A DNA stretch of 64,000 nt, taken from contig NZ_CP034142.1 of assembly GCF_003994855.1 (NCBI RefSeq), positions 930,001 to 994,000 of the forward strand. Reading direction: 5' to 3'. The notes beneath the pieces are model-generated. The model was not told where the DNA came from. It saw nothing but the letters and a program-made list of their open reading frames with translations, and ran no database searches. Numbering within the stretch: position 1 is the first letter of the stretch; every line of letters begins with the position of its first letter. This document shows positions 33,968 through 43,253 of the stretch, one piece after another. The translations under genes were made by a program, and so were the position numbers. The stretch comes from Marinobacter sp. NP-4(2019). Its GTDB lineage: Bacteria; Pseudomonadota; Gammaproteobacteria; Pseudomonadales; Oleiphilaceae.

Positions 33968-35296
33968 TCAGAGTATATACCGGCTCAGATCCTCATCCTC
34001 TGCCAGTTCCCCAAGCTTCTCATCCACGAACGCCGCCGTCACCTCAAAGCCGTCGGTAACCTGGTCACCCGCTTCGTACGATAGGCTTTCCAGCAGGCGT
34101 TCAAGCACGGTATGCAGGCGGCGCGCACCAATATTCTCGGTGGTCTCGTTCACTTTCCAGGCCACTTCCGCAATCCGGGTGATAGCGTCTTCCGCGAACG
34201 TCAGTTTCACGCCTTCCGTGCCCATCAGTGCCTCGTATTGTTGCACCAGAGAGGCGTCCGGCTCGGTCAGGATGCGCTTGAAGTCATCCGGGGTCAGTGC
34301 CTGCAGCTCAACCCGAATAGGGAGGCGACCCTGGAGTTCCGGAATCAGGTCCGATGGCTTGGACAGGTGAAATGCGCCAGAGGCAATAAACAGGATGTGA
34401 TCCGTACGGATCGTGCCGTACTTGGTGCTGACAGTGCTGCCTTCGATCAACGGTAGCAGATCGCGCTGTACGCCTTCGCGGGAAACATCGGAAGACGTGT
34501 TCTCGGAGCGCTTGGCGACCTTGTCGATTTCATCGATAAACACGATCCCGTTCTGCTCCACAGACTGAACCGCCTTCTGCTTGATTTCTTCCTCATTTAC
34601 CAGCTTTGCGGCTTCCTCGTCCTGAACCTGCTTCAGGGCATCGGCCACTTTCATTTTGCGGGTTTTACGTTTGTCGGAGGACATGTTGGAGAACATGCTT
34701 TGCAGCTGGCTGGTCATCTCTTCCATGCCTGGCGGTGCCATGATCTCAACACCCGGACCGCTGCTGCGAAGGTCGATTTCGATTTCCTTGTCATCCAGTT
34801 CGCCTTCCCGCAGTTTTTTGCGGAATAGCTGCCGCGTGGATGAATCCTCGGGGCGCTGACTGTCTTCGTTGAAATCCCGGGCCGGGGGCAGCAGAGCGTC
34901 CAGAATACGTTCTTCCGCCGCATCCAGCGCACGATGTTCATGGCGCTTCTTTTCTTTCTCGCGAAGCATTTTAACCGCCATGTCCGCCAGGTCGCGGATG
35001 ATGGACTCCACATCGCGGCCCACATAACCCACTTCCGTAAACTTGGTGGCCTCTACCTTCAGGAAGGGAGCGTCGGCGAGCTTGGCCAGACGGCGGGCAA
35101 TCTCGGTTTTACCCACGCCGGTGGGACCAATCATCAGGATGTTCTTGGGGGTAATTTCCTCGCGCAGGCTGCTGTCCAGCTGCATCCGACGCCAGCGATT
35201 CCGTAGGGCAATGGCAACCGCCCGCTTGGCTTCATCCTGACCTACGATGTGCTTGTTGAGTTCGTGAACGATCTCACGGGGAGTCATTGCAGACAT
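33968..35296 (-). CDS. hslU: HslUV protease ATPase subunit
   Basis: The 442-residue AAA+ unfoldase feeds substrates to HslV. Motifs seen: TPREIVHELNKHIVGQDEAKRAVAIALRNRWRR at the N-terminus, Walker A GPTGVGKTEIARRLA, the pore loop GYVGRD, Walker B GIVFIDEIDKV, and the C-terminal LGELAEDEDLSRYIL that inserts into HslV. The variable I-domain is present between the Walker motifs. It starts 12 bases after the hslV stop, forming the standard hslVU operon, probably heat-shock controlled. Confidence 0.98.
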   Translation of the reverse strand: MSAMTPREIVHELNKHIVGQDEAKRAVAIALRNRWRRMQLDSSLREEITPKNILMIGPTGVGKTEIARRLAKLADAPFLKVEATKFTEVGYVGRDVESIIRDLADMAVKMLREKEKKRHEHRALDAAEERILDALLPPARDFNEDSQRPEDSSTRQLFRKKLREGELDDKEIEIDLRSSGPGVEIMAPPGMEEMTSQLQSMFSNMSSDKRKTRKMKVADALKQVQDEEAAKLVNEEEIKQKAVQSVEQNGIVFIDEIDKVAKRSENTSSDVSREGVQRDLLPLIEGSTVSTKYGTIRTDHILFIASGAFHLSKPSDLIPELQGRLPIRVELQALTPDDFKRILTEPDASLVQQYEALMGTEGVKLTFAEDAITRIAEVAWKVNETTENIGARRLHTVLERLLESLSYEAGDQVTDGFEVTAAFVDEKLGELAEDEDLSRYIL

Positions 35297-35308
35297 GGTT
35301 GCTCCGAA

Positions 35309-35839
35309 TCAGTCGTTGGCGGAAAGCACTTCAAGGGTGCGATTGTGGTTGGTGTAAATGCAGATGTCGGCCGCGATATCCAGGCCTTTTTCCACAATGT
35401 CACTGGCTTTCAGGTCGGTGTTTTCAAGCAGGGCACGCGCTGAGGCCTGTGCAAATGGGCCTCCGGAACCGATGGCAATCAGGCCCTGTTCCGGCTCGAT
35501 GACGTCACCATTACCGGTAATGATCAGCGAAGCGGTTTTATCGGCGACTGCCAGAAGGGCTTCGAGCCGACGTAGCGCCCGGTCCGTTCGCCAGTCCTTG
35601 GCCAGCTCAACCGCTGCCCGTGTCAGGTTGCCCTGGTGCTTTTCCAGCTGGGCCTCGAATCGTTCGAACAAGGTGAATGCATCGGCGGTACCACCGGCGA
35701 ATCCTGCCAGTACCTTGCCGTTATACAGGCGGCGAACCTTGCGTGCATTTCCTTTCATTACGGTGTTGCCCAGGGAAACCTGGCCATCGCCACCCATGGC
35801 GACTTCGTTGTCGCGCCTGACGGAAAGTATGGTAGTCAT
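35309..35839 (-). CDS. hslV: HslUV protease peptidase subunit
   Basis: The 176-residue product is the proteasome-like peptidase. After removal of Met it begins TTILSVRRD, exposing the catalytic threonine; VAMGGDGQVSLGNTVMKGNARKVRRL and VLAGFAGGTADAFTLFERFE are family blocks. It lies between the FtsN-like gene and hslU, the same order as in Pseudomonas. Confidence 0.98.
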   Translation of the reverse strand: MTTILSVRRDNEVAMGGDGQVSLGNTVMKGNARKVRRLYNGKVLAGFAGGTADAFTLFERFEAQLEKHQGNLTRAAVELAKDWRTDRALRRLEALLAVADKTASLIITGNGDVIEPEQGLIAIGSGGPFAQASARALLENTDLKASDIVEKGLDIAADICIYTNHNRTLEVLSAND

Positions 35840-35941
35840 GTGGGCTCCAGTTGCCTGATAGAAAACGGTATTCAGCAGTTATGGAGGCGAGTGGTTTTTT
35901 TTCAAGGGCAGTGGGGCGGCAGGCTGACCGAGCTGTCATGC

Positions 35942-35965
35942 AAAGAGGGCCATTCAGCCCTCTTT
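35942..35965 (-). terminator. Hairpin enclosing the ftsN stop codon
   Basis: AAAGAGGGC and GCCCTCTTT pair over a six-base loop; the TGA of the FtsN-like gene (35954-35956) lies in that loop. Only three T follow on the minus strand, so it may act as a weak terminator or as a 3' stabiliser between ftsN and hslV. Confidence 0.5.
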
Positions 35966-36589
35966 GGGAATTTTCCGCACCAGCGGCTCAATGTTGATGG
36001 ACACCAGCTTGTCGATGGCGGAATTCATCTGGCTGCGGGAATTGAATGGCCCGACGTTAACCCGGTACCAGGTGCTGCCGTTATCCAGGTCAATTCGCTG
36101 GACGTTGGCTCGCAGGCCCTGGAAGGCAATCTGTGCGCGCTGGCGTTCAGCATCCTTCTGGCTGCGAAACGAGCCAGACTGGACTAGGTACGTGAAATCT
36201 CGTTGTGCCGGGCCAGGCGTGTACTCCTCCACTTTGGGAGGCACTACTTCGCTCTCGGGGAGCATTTCATAAAAGCGGTACCGCTGCTTTTTTTCCTCGC
36301 CAGTGGCGGTTTCCTGCTCTTTGGTCGGTGGCGTCACCGGTACTGGCTCGCTGGTCTGCCGGGTGGGTTCCGGGGCGGGTAGTGAGTTGAGGTAAACAAT
36401 AAAGCCAATAAAGCCACCAACGGCGGCCAGGGACAGAATCCACTTGAGAGACAGGCCGCCCTGTTGCGCGCGCGCAGGCGTCCGCCGCTCTGGCCGTGCC
36501 GGCTTGCTGCTCCTCTGGCTCCGTGTTGCCTTGTGGGGCGTGGCGGCTGCCTTGCCTTTAGGATTCTTGCGGGCATAGTCTCGGGACAT
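35954..36589 (-). CDS. ftsN: FtsN-like SPOR-domain cell division protein
   Basis: The 211-residue bitopic protein has a basic cytosolic tail (residues 1-46), one membrane helix (about 48-68, WILSLAAVGGFIGFIVYL), a proline/glutamate-rich periplasmic linker, and a C-terminal SPOR domain (about 133-205, YLVQSGSFRSQKDAERQRAQ, WYRVNVGPFNSRSQM) that binds denuded septal glycan. This is the architecture of FtsN, which triggers septal peptidoglycan synthesis. Its position between argS and hslV is conserved in Pseudomonas. Another SPOR protein is possible, but context favours FtsN. Confidence 0.82.
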   Translation of the reverse strand: MSRDYARKNPKGKAAATPHKATRSQRSSKPARPERRTPARAQQGGLSLKWILSLAAVGGFIGFIVYLNSLPAPEPTRQTSEPVPVTPPTKEQETATGEEKKQRYRFYEMLPESEVVPPKVEEYTPGPAQRDFTYLVQSGSFRSQKDAERQRAQIAFQGLRANVQRIDLDNGSTWYRVNVGPFNSRSQMNSAIDKLVSINIEPLVRKIPKEG

Positions 36590-36607
36590 ATCCTGGCGCT
36601 TCCTGTC

Positions 36608-38293
36608 TTACATTTCTTCCGGGGCACTGACGCCCAGCAGATCCAGGCCATTGGCAATGACCTGGCGAACCGCCAGGTACAGGCTGATGCGAGCATCCCG
36701 GATGGCGGTATCCTCAATCAACACCTTATGGGCGTTGTAGTAGGTGTGGAACTGTCCTGCCAGATCCCTGAGGTAATGAGTCAGGTGATGCGGCTCCCGT
36801 TGGGCTGCGGAGTTGGCGATCAGTTGGGGATATTTTGCCAGCTGATTGGCCAATTCCTTCTCTTCGTCCAGGGTCAGCAGCGACAGGTCGCCCAGGCACT
36901 CGTTCCGGCCCCGTTCAACGCCTTCCTCGGCCAGCTTGCGCAGTACGCTGCAGATGCGAGCATGGGCATACTGAATGTAATAGACCGGGTTTTCATTGGT
37001 CTGGGAACGGGCCAGATCGATGTCGAAGGTCAATTGTGAATCCACACGACGAGCTGCGAGGAAGAAGCGGGTGGCGTCCCGCCCGACTTCGTCAATCAGG
37101 TCGCGCACAGTGACGTAGCTTCCGGCACGCTTTGAGATCTTAACTTCCTGCCCGGAGCGGGTAACCATCACCATTTGATGCAGGACATAATCCGGCCAAC
37201 CTTTGGGAATGCCGGCGTTCAGTGCCTGCAGACCTGCCCGTACACGGGTGACAGTGGAGTGGTGGTCGGCACCCTGTTCGTTGATCACCGTGGTGAAGCC
37301 GCGCTGCCATTTGTCCAAATGGTAAGCCACGTCCGGCAGGAAATAGGTGTAACCACCATCCTTCTTGCGCATGACGCGGTCCTTGTCGTCACCGAATTCG
37401 GTGGTTTTCAGCCACATGGCGCCGTCGTGCTCGTAGGTATAGCCGTTTTCCTGCAGGCGTTGCACGATTGCTTCCACTTTACCGTCCTCGTACAGGGAAG
37501 ACTCCAGGAAGTAAACGTCAAACTCGACGCCAAAGGCCTTGAGGTCAAGGTCCTGTTCCCGACGGAGGTAGGCCACGGCAAACTCGCGAATCGCGTCCAT
37601 ATCGTCCGGGTCGGCCTTGCCGGTAACTTCCCGGTCATCTGCTGTGACCGTTTCACCCGCAAGATATGCTTTGGCAACATCGATGATGTAATCACCACGA
37701 TAGCCATCGGCAGGCCAGTTGTCATCGTCCGGTGTCAGCCCCTTCACCCGTGACTGTACTGACAGCGCGAGATTGTTGATCTGGGCCCCCGCGTCGTTGT
37801 AATAGAATTCCCGGGTGACGTCATACCCGTTGGCCTCCAACAGGCGACACAGGCAGTCACCAATGGCCGCGCCACGGCCATGGCCTACGTGCAGCGGCCC
37901 CGTGGGGTTGGCGGATACGAACTCCACCTGCACCTTTTCGCCCTGGCCGTTGCGGTTACGACCGAACTGATCTGCTTCTTCGAGAATGGTATTAACCACC
38001 TCAAAGGCGCTGGCGGTGCTCATGAAAAAGTTGATGAAACCGGGTCCGGCGATTTCCACCTTCTCTACGGCTGAACTCTCCGGAAGTCGCTCCACCAGGG
38101 CTTCCGCCAGCTGTCGCGGAGGGCAGCCTGCTGCCTTGGCCGCCACCAGGGCGATATTGCAGGCATAGTCACCATGGGATTTGTCCTTGGTGTTGCCCAC
38201 CTGCGGAGTGAACGACTGGTCCGCTGGCAGGGTGCCTTCGGACTGCAGCGTGGCCAGTGCAGACTGGATCAGATCGGATACGGTCTCTTTCAT
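36608..38293 (-). CDS. argS: Arginyl-tRNA synthetase
   Basis: The 561-residue class I synthetase charges tRNA-Arg. The HIGH-type signature is in SANPTGPLHVGHGRGAAIGD, the KMSKS-type in VKISKRAGSYVTV, and the N-terminal Add-1 domain that recognises the tRNA elbow covers residues 1 to about 110. The C-terminal helical anticodon domain ends AVRQVIANGLDLLGVSAPEEM, a typical ArgS end. It is followed 18 bases later by the FtsN-like gene and probably shares its transcript. Confidence 0.98.
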   Translation of the reverse strand: MKETVSDLIQSALATLQSEGTLPADQSFTPQVGNTKDKSHGDYACNIALVAAKAAGCPPRQLAEALVERLPESSAVEKVEIAGPGFINFFMSTASAFEVVNTILEEADQFGRNRNGQGEKVQVEFVSANPTGPLHVGHGRGAAIGDCLCRLLEANGYDVTREFYYNDAGAQINNLALSVQSRVKGLTPDDDNWPADGYRGDYIIDVAKAYLAGETVTADDREVTGKADPDDMDAIREFAVAYLRREQDLDLKAFGVEFDVYFLESSLYEDGKVEAIVQRLQENGYTYEHDGAMWLKTTEFGDDKDRVMRKKDGGYTYFLPDVAYHLDKWQRGFTTVINEQGADHHSTVTRVRAGLQALNAGIPKGWPDYVLHQMVMVTRSGQEVKISKRAGSYVTVRDLIDEVGRDATRFFLAARRVDSQLTFDIDLARSQTNENPVYYIQYAHARICSVLRKLAEEGVERGRNECLGDLSLLTLDEEKELANQLAKYPQLIANSAAQREPHHLTHYLRDLAGQFHTYYNAHKVLIEDTAIRDARISLYLAVRQVIANGLDLLGVSAPEEM

Positions 38294-38396
38294 GCTGTCG
38301 GATGACTCGGTTTACAAGAGAATTGGGATAAGGCGGGAAATCGCCTGTAATCGGAGGCGGGTATTATCGCGGAAAGACTTGAGGGACTCAAATTAA

Positions 38397-38425
38397 TGCG
38401 AGGCACCTTCCTTGGGAGCCTCGCA
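38397..38425 (-). terminator. Terminator after the Ig-like lipoprotein gene
   Basis: On the minus strand TGCGAGGC and GCCTCGCA form an 8-bp stem with a 13-base loop, followed by TTAATTT. It begins 20 bases past the lipoprotein stop (38446) and separates that gene from argS. Confidence 0.65.
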
Positions 38426-38445
38426 TTTGGTTAATGCTCGCCAAT

Positions 38446-40149
38446 CTAGTCCGTGAAATCGATACGCTCGATAAACGGTGCGCCGGAGTAAGGTGCTGGA
38501 GGCGTAACCGTGACCGTCACTTTTCCCGTGGAGGGGGTGTCGTCAGCTTCCAATTCAGCGCATATTTCTACGGGAACTTCCTGATACTTGCTGGTTGTGC
38601 TGAAGGACGTCGGTTCCAGAAGGGTTCCGTTGGACGTCTCGAACGCGACATTGGTACCGCCAGGGGGCGGGCCCTCGACCAGTGTGCCGGTGCTGTCATT
38701 GAAGATGCCAGCGATTTCCACACACACAGCTCCTGGGCCTGCAGGCTCAGCTGTGAGGAAGGTAATTTGGATGTCATCGCTGGCAATGAAAAGCCGGGCA
38801 GTTTCCGAAATCTCAAGCAAGTCAGTTGAACAGGTTGCCTCAGTCAGGCAGGCCGTACCATTGTAAATGCCATTCGGGGCATCGTATTGGTCATTGCTGT
38901 TGTAATCAAAATAGGGCTCATCACCGTCCCTGCTTCCATTCAGATTCTTGTCGAGGAAGGCTTCGCCACGATCATCCCTGGCAACGTCAAAGTTGTCATT
39001 GCTATCATCATATTTTCCGTCGCTATTGAGGTCTTCGAAGCTTTCTTCTCCAACCGTCCTCGCAAGGATTAAAACTGTCCCGCTATCAGGTCGGGGGTCC
39101 TGGCTTCTCCATTCAATTGTGCACGCACCGTCCTGAATGGTGCATTCGCTTTGAACAGACCCGCCATTAGTAAGGAAGTTGACTACCGCATTGTCGACAC
39201 GGTTATTGTTGCGATCGGCAGCTCTGATTGTGATTGGAACCTCAACCCCATCATAGTTGCGAGCATTGGGTAAAAAGGTATCTTCAACGGATATTGAGAA
39301 GCTGTCCTGGTCGGGAATGCTGGAACTAATCGAAATTGGGTCGGAGGTAGTTTGTAGTGTTTCCCCGGTATCAAGCTCAACAGTGGCAACGACACTGACG
39401 ACGGTTGGAACAGAGCCGGAATTAACTCTAGTCGTGACTTCCCCGCTGGAATTTACACCCGCTTCTGTGTGTGAGAGTGATATGCCACCGACGGTCGTAG
39501 TCAAAGCGAAAGATACAGTTATTTCACCATCTACAATTGGGTTACCGCTCTTGTCATCAAGCCGGAATGTCACATCCGAAACGCTTCCTCTTGAGCTATC
39601 TGATGATCCGCTTAAGGCAATAGAGTCTGGATCGACACTCACAAAATTGAGTGAGCCAGCTTCTGGGGATGCAATGTTCAGTGTTGTTATGGCCGATGCT
39701 CCATTCGGGAGTCTGGCTGTTACCGTATCACTGCCTGAACAGTTGGCTTCATAGGTCGTACTAACGCTGCCCGAACTTGTAGTGACTTCGGAGTCGAAAA
39801 CGGAAGTTTCGCAAGTGGATGTTATAGATATGGTTGTGGGTTCGGCATTGAAGATACTGTTGCCGGCGGCCGCATCAACTACGTTGAACTCAAGGCGCGT
39901 TGAGCCGCCTGATGACAGTTGGGTTGCGGAGGCCTGAATGCGGCCCGACTGGAAATTTGATTCGGTCCCCGTACCTAGCTCAAGGCTGACAGACGTTTCT
40001 GAAGTTGTATCCTCCTCCGTAGAGTTGCTTCCGCCACTATTATTGTTTCCCGTGCCTGCCAACGAAGATGAACTATCGTCACCCCCGCATGCTGCCAAAA
40101 CCAGCGCCAGCGACAACGCCGACGCACGTGCAAGGAAATTCCCTGACAT
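38446..40149 (-). CDS. Ig-like-domain lipoprotein with calcium-loop repeats
   Basis: The 567-residue product has a lipoprotein signal peptide (LSLALVLAAC, Cys21), then a Ser/Gly/Asn-rich linker. Two or more bacterial Ig-like/invasin-type beta domains follow (TTISITSTCETSVFDSEVTT; GNPIVDGEITVSFALTTTVGG; NNNRVDNAVVNFLTNGG). Around residues 365-425 three EF-hand-like loops occur in a row: DLNSDGKYDD, DKNLNGSRDGDE and DYNSNDQYDAPN. Such proteins are usually surface-exposed adhesion or matrix components; no function can be named. It is inserted between priA and argS, which are adjacent in Pseudomonas, and is more AT-rich than both. GGGAGA precedes the ATG. Confidence 0.8.
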   Translation of the reverse strand: MSGNFLARASALSLALVLAACGGDDSSSSLAGTGNNNSGGSNSTEEDTTSETSVSLELGTGTESNFQSGRIQASATQLSSGGSTRLEFNVVDAAAGNSIFNAEPTTISITSTCETSVFDSEVTTSSGSVSTTYEANCSGSDTVTARLPNGASAITTLNIASPEAGSLNFVSVDPDSIALSGSSDSSRGSVSDVTFRLDDKSGNPIVDGEITVSFALTTTVGGISLSHTEAGVNSSGEVTTRVNSGSVPTVVSVVATVELDTGETLQTTSDPISISSSIPDQDSFSISVEDTFLPNARNYDGVEVPITIRAADRNNNRVDNAVVNFLTNGGSVQSECTIQDGACTIEWRSQDPRPDSGTVLILARTVGEESFEDLNSDGKYDDSNDNFDVARDDRGEAFLDKNLNGSRDGDEPYFDYNSNDQYDAPNGIYNGTACLTEATCSTDLLEISETARLFIASDDIQITFLTAEPAGPGAVCVEIAGIFNDSTGTLVEGPPPGGTNVAFETSNGTLLEPTSFSTTSKYQEVPVEICAELEADDTPSTGKVTVTVTPPAPYSGAPFIERIDFTD

Positions 40150-40199
40150 CTGTTTTCTCCCTTAGTCCGTGTTGTGATTATTAAGCGTTCCTTACGGCA

Positions 40200-40218
40200 G
40201 GTTCTCTCCATGAGAACC
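40200..40218. promoter_or_regulatory. Perfect 7-5-7 inverted repeat upstream of the lipoprotein gene
   Basis: GGTTCTC-TCCAT-GAGAACC lies about 50 bases upstream of the lipoprotein ATG, between it and priA. The size and symmetry suit a repressor or activator operator or a leader hairpin. No known regulator consensus is recognised. Confidence 0.35.
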
Positions 40219-40342
40219 GCATAGATGATTTTGTCACCTAATGTAATGTTGATAGATTGTCAGGATATTAGCACAGGAATCGAGAGGTTACGGCGGAGTT
40301 GGCCGGCGAAATGTAAAATGATGTCATATTTGTGGCCGATTC

Positions 40343-42568
40343 TCAGCCAGTTTCCTGAGGGTCCACATCAATCATCCATTTCACACCCGAGGGTAGTTTT
40401 TGCTGGTCCAGGCTCTGGCATAGATGGCTCAGAACATGATTCAGTCGCTTTCGATTGTCGCAGCAGAGCACCAGCTGGGCTCGGTGGCGGTCGGCGCGCC
40501 TGGCAATCAGAGCGGGTAGTGGTCCCCAGGTCTCAATGCCAGGCACGCTGTTGGCTTGGGGCTTGATCATGTCCAGTAGTTCCAGGCTTTTGGCCATGGT
40601 ATCTGCCTCGGCCCTGAATATGGCCATGGCGCGGAACGGGGGAAACTGCCCGGTTTCCCGTTCCGTCAGCAATTGATCGGCCAGTGTGAGGTACTGCCCC
40701 TGACGTAACGATTTCAGTATGGGGTGATCGCTGTGGCATGTCTGGACCAATACCTGTCCGGATTTTTCACCACGGCCGGCGCGACCACTCACCTGCAGTA
40801 GCGTCTGGATGAGCTGTTCCGGGGCGCGAAAATCCACACTGAACAGGCCGCCGTCGGCGTTGACCACGACCACCAGGGTAACGTTCGGAAAGTCATGGCC
40901 CTTGGCGAGCATCTGGGTGCCTACCAGCACGCAGGGCTCCCCGGTATTCACCTTTTTCAGAATGCCCTGGATGCTGCCCTTGCGCTGGGTGCTGTCTCTG
41001 TCCACTCGAACCACCGGCGTATCGGGGAAAGCTGAAGCCAATATGTCCTCGGTTCTTTCCGTGCCTTGCCCAACGGGTTTGAACGCCTCACTGCGGCATT
41101 TGGGACAGTGCTCGGTGGCAGCTGCCTGATAATCGCAGTGGTGGCAGCGCATGGCGCGGTCCCGCCGATGGTAGGTCAGGCGCGTGTCGCAACGAGGGCA
41201 TTCCACCATATGGCCGCAGTCGAAGCACATCATGACTGGCGCAAAACCACGCCTGTTGACGAATACCAGCGCCTGCTGCCCATCGGCCAGGCATTGTTTG
41301 ATCGCCTGTATCGCGGGACGTGACAGACCGCCTTCCAGCGGGCGACTGCGAATATCCAGGAGGTCGATGGTGGGCGGCTTTGCATTACCCGCCCGCTCTT
41401 CAAGCCTGATCAGGTGGTATTTCCCGGTCAAAGCGTTCTGGTAGGACTCAAGGGATGGCGTGGCCGAGCCAAGGATGACCGGGCACTGATTCAAGTGCGC
41501 ACGGTATACTGCCATGTCCCGCCCGGAATAACGAAAGCCTTCCCCCTGCTTGTAGGAGCTATCGTGTTCCTCGTCCACAACAATCGTTTGCAGTCTGGTA
41601 AAGGGCAGTAAAACGGCGGATCGGGTGCCGATGAGGATAACAGGCTCGCCATTGCGGATTTTCAGCCAGGTCGACAGGCGCTTGCCGTCATTAAGTGCTG
41701 AGTGCCAGACGACAATGCGGTTGCCGAAGTAGCGCTGGAATCTGGCCACAGTCTGAGGTGTAAGGTTGATTTCAGGTACCAACACCAGTGCTTGGGCTGA
41801 GGCGCTTAACTGCTGCTTCAGATAGTGAAGGTACAGTTCGGTTTTGCCGCTTCCGGTAATCCCGTATAAAAGAGAAGCGCTGAAGCCGTCGCTGGGGCAG
41901 GGGATCTGGTCTGCGGCCAGCTGTTGGGCGGGTGAGAGAAGTGGCCCCGGCTGCTCACCTCCCACGTCGGCGTTGCCAGGGTTATCCCCGGCCTCTGCGG
42001 CTACAGTTTCCTCTATGAGTTCCTTTTTCTGTAACGTCCTGATTTGCTCTCGGGTGAAACCGGCGGCTGTCAGGTTTGAGGTACTTGTGCCCTTTGGGTG
42101 CTTCTGTAGCCATGCCAGCAGTGCTCTCTGTCGATGAGCGTTGCCAGCGAGTGCTTCAGGGCCAGCGATGGCTTTCCACCAGGTATCCCGTTTTTCTGAT
42201 GCTGGCCTGCCACGGCGCAGGGCCGGGGGTAGGGCGGTAAACAGACATTCCCCGAGCGGGTGCTGATAGTAGTCCGATGCCCAGGTCAACAACTGAAAGG
42301 TTTCGGTGGGTAATGCGGGCCAGGGTTCATGGGCTGAGTGAACGGGTTTCAGGGTGATGCCCCGGGGTGGTTTCACGCCGGTTTCGACAACAAGGCCGGT
42401 TGCGGATTGCCTGCCAAACGGGATGCTCACGCGTTGGCCCGGTGTAAGCGTGAGGTTCTCGGGAATCAGGTAGTCAAAGAGCCGCCTCAAAGGTCGGTTG
42501 AGGGCTATGCGCGCGGTTAACGGGGGGCGCTCCCGCACACTGGAACTCCGCTGTAGTGAGGCTGTCAC
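40343..42568 (-). CDS. priA: Primosomal replication protein N' (PriA helicase)
   Basis: The 741-residue helicase restarts stalled forks. The N-terminal 3'-DNA binding domain shows LNRPLRRLFDYLIPENLTLTPGQRVSIPFG. The helicase core has Walker A YGITGSGKTELYLH, Walker B VVDEEHDSSYKQ, and the zinc-binding cysteines MMCFDCGHMVECPRCDTRLTYH with CHHCDYQ and CPKCRSE. VSGRAGRGEKSGQVLVQT is motif VI. I start at the GTG at 42568, which gives the usual family length; the frame stays open to 43057, but that part would lie opposite rpmE and lacks similarity. The gene is divergent from rpmE, as in Pseudomonas. Confidence 0.95.
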   Translation of the reverse strand: MTASLQRSSSVRERPPLTARIALNRPLRRLFDYLIPENLTLTPGQRVSIPFGRQSATGLVVETGVKPPRGITLKPVHSAHEPWPALPTETFQLLTWASDYYQHPLGECLFTALPPALRRGRPASEKRDTWWKAIAGPEALAGNAHRQRALLAWLQKHPKGTSTSNLTAAGFTREQIRTLQKKELIEETVAAEAGDNPGNADVGGEQPGPLLSPAQQLAADQIPCPSDGFSASLLYGITGSGKTELYLHYLKQQLSASAQALVLVPEINLTPQTVARFQRYFGNRIVVWHSALNDGKRLSTWLKIRNGEPVILIGTRSAVLLPFTRLQTIVVDEEHDSSYKQGEGFRYSGRDMAVYRAHLNQCPVILGSATPSLESYQNALTGKYHLIRLEERAGNAKPPTIDLLDIRSRPLEGGLSRPAIQAIKQCLADGQQALVFVNRRGFAPVMMCFDCGHMVECPRCDTRLTYHRRDRAMRCHHCDYQAAATEHCPKCRSEAFKPVGQGTERTEDILASAFPDTPVVRVDRDSTQRKGSIQGILKKVNTGEPCVLVGTQMLAKGHDFPNVTLVVVVNADGGLFSVDFRAPEQLIQTLLQVSGRAGRGEKSGQVLVQTCHSDHPILKSLRQGQYLTLADQLLTERETGQFPPFRAMAIFRAEADTMAKSLELLDMIKPQANSVPGIETWGPLPALIARRADRHRAQLVLCCDNRKRLNHVLSHLCQSLDQQKLPSGVKWMIDVDPQETG

Positions 42569-42645
42569 GGTATTTGCGTATCCTTGGTTTTGCCTGCGCG
42601 CAGGCCCGGGCGATGAATCAGGCTGATTGCCCCCGGGGTTGGGAC

Positions 42646-42674
42646 TTGCCTGCCGTAGCGTTTGCAAGTAAGAT
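42646..42674 (+). promoter_or_regulatory. Sigma-70 promoter for rpmE
   Basis: TTGCCT (42646-42651), a 17-base spacer and TAAGAT (42669-42674) form a good sigma-70 promoter in the 234-base priA-rpmE gap, leaving a leader of about 120 bases before the rpmE ATG. The leader could hold autoregulation, but I see no defined structure. Confidence 0.5.
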
Positions 42675-42802
42675 TCGCGGTCTGTTTCCGGCAGGGCATG
42701 ATTGTGCCCCGTCTTCTCAATTGATTCAAACATGCGGTGCCTGGCGCCTGGAGTGAAGAAGCTCCCGTGATCAGGTGGCGGCATGACCGACAGAGGTTCG
42801 CC

Positions 42803-43024
42803 ATGAAAGAAGGTATCCACCCCAAGTACGAAGACATCACCGCTACCTGTTCCTGCGGTAATGTCATCAAGACCCGTTCCACCATCGGGCATGATCTGCA
42901 ATTGGATGTTTGCTCCCAGTGCCATCCGTTTTATACCGGCAAGCAGAAAGTCATGGATACCGGTGGTCGTATCGACCGTTTCCAGAAGCGTTTCGGCGGC
43001 CGCATCGGTGGCAAGAAGGGCTGA
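42803..43024 (+). CDS. rpmE: 50S ribosomal protein L31 (zinc-ribbon form)
   Basis: The 73-residue product begins MKEGIHPKYEDITATCSCGN and contains the zinc cysteines (C16, C18, C37, C40; CSC and CSQC), so it is the zinc-containing L31 type. It belongs to the large ribosomal subunit. The ATG at 42803 follows AGAGG. A strong terminator follows 11 bases after the stop, so it is a single-gene transcript. Confidence 0.97.
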   Translation: MKEGIHPKYEDITATCSCGNVIKTRSTIGHDLQLDVCSQCHPFYTGKQKVMDTGGRIDRFQKRFGGRIGGKKG

Positions 43025-43035
43025 TTCAAGCTTTC

Positions 43036-43075
43036 GACACAGAAAAAGCGCCTGCAACGGCGCTTTTTTTGTGTC
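43036..43075 (+). terminator. Rho-independent terminator after rpmE
   Basis: A 17-bp stem with one mismatch (GACACAGAAAAAGCGCC against GGCGCTTTTTTTGTGTC) and a six-base loop TGCAAC, including a run of seven T. It is a textbook terminator and may work in both directions. Confidence 0.93.
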
Positions 43076-43156
43076 TGGGCTTCCTCAGCGGGCCTGTCAG
43101 TCTTCATCTATACGCAGTTTGCCCTATTGACTGTTCAGTAATTGCGCAACCGGCCC

Positions 43157-43185
43157 TTGTTTGATGTGAACCTTCGCGCCATAAT
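43157..43185 (+). promoter_or_regulatory. Sigma-70 promoter for maeB
   Basis: TTGTTT (43157-43162), a 17-base spacer and CATAAT (43180-43185) lie 69 bases ahead of the maeB ATG. GCGCC..GGCGC symmetry surrounds the -10 box. Confidence 0.5.
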
Positions 43186-43253
43186 GGCGCGCTCCGCTGG
43201 GACGGGTCCCGGCGGTTTATTACCTCTTAAACGTGACAAACGGAACAGTGGCA

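Noticed and set aside
42569..43057. N-terminal extension of the priA frame to 904 codons
   Set aside because: The extension lies opposite rpmE and its promoter, has no similarity to PriA, and the GTG at 42568 gives the normal family length.
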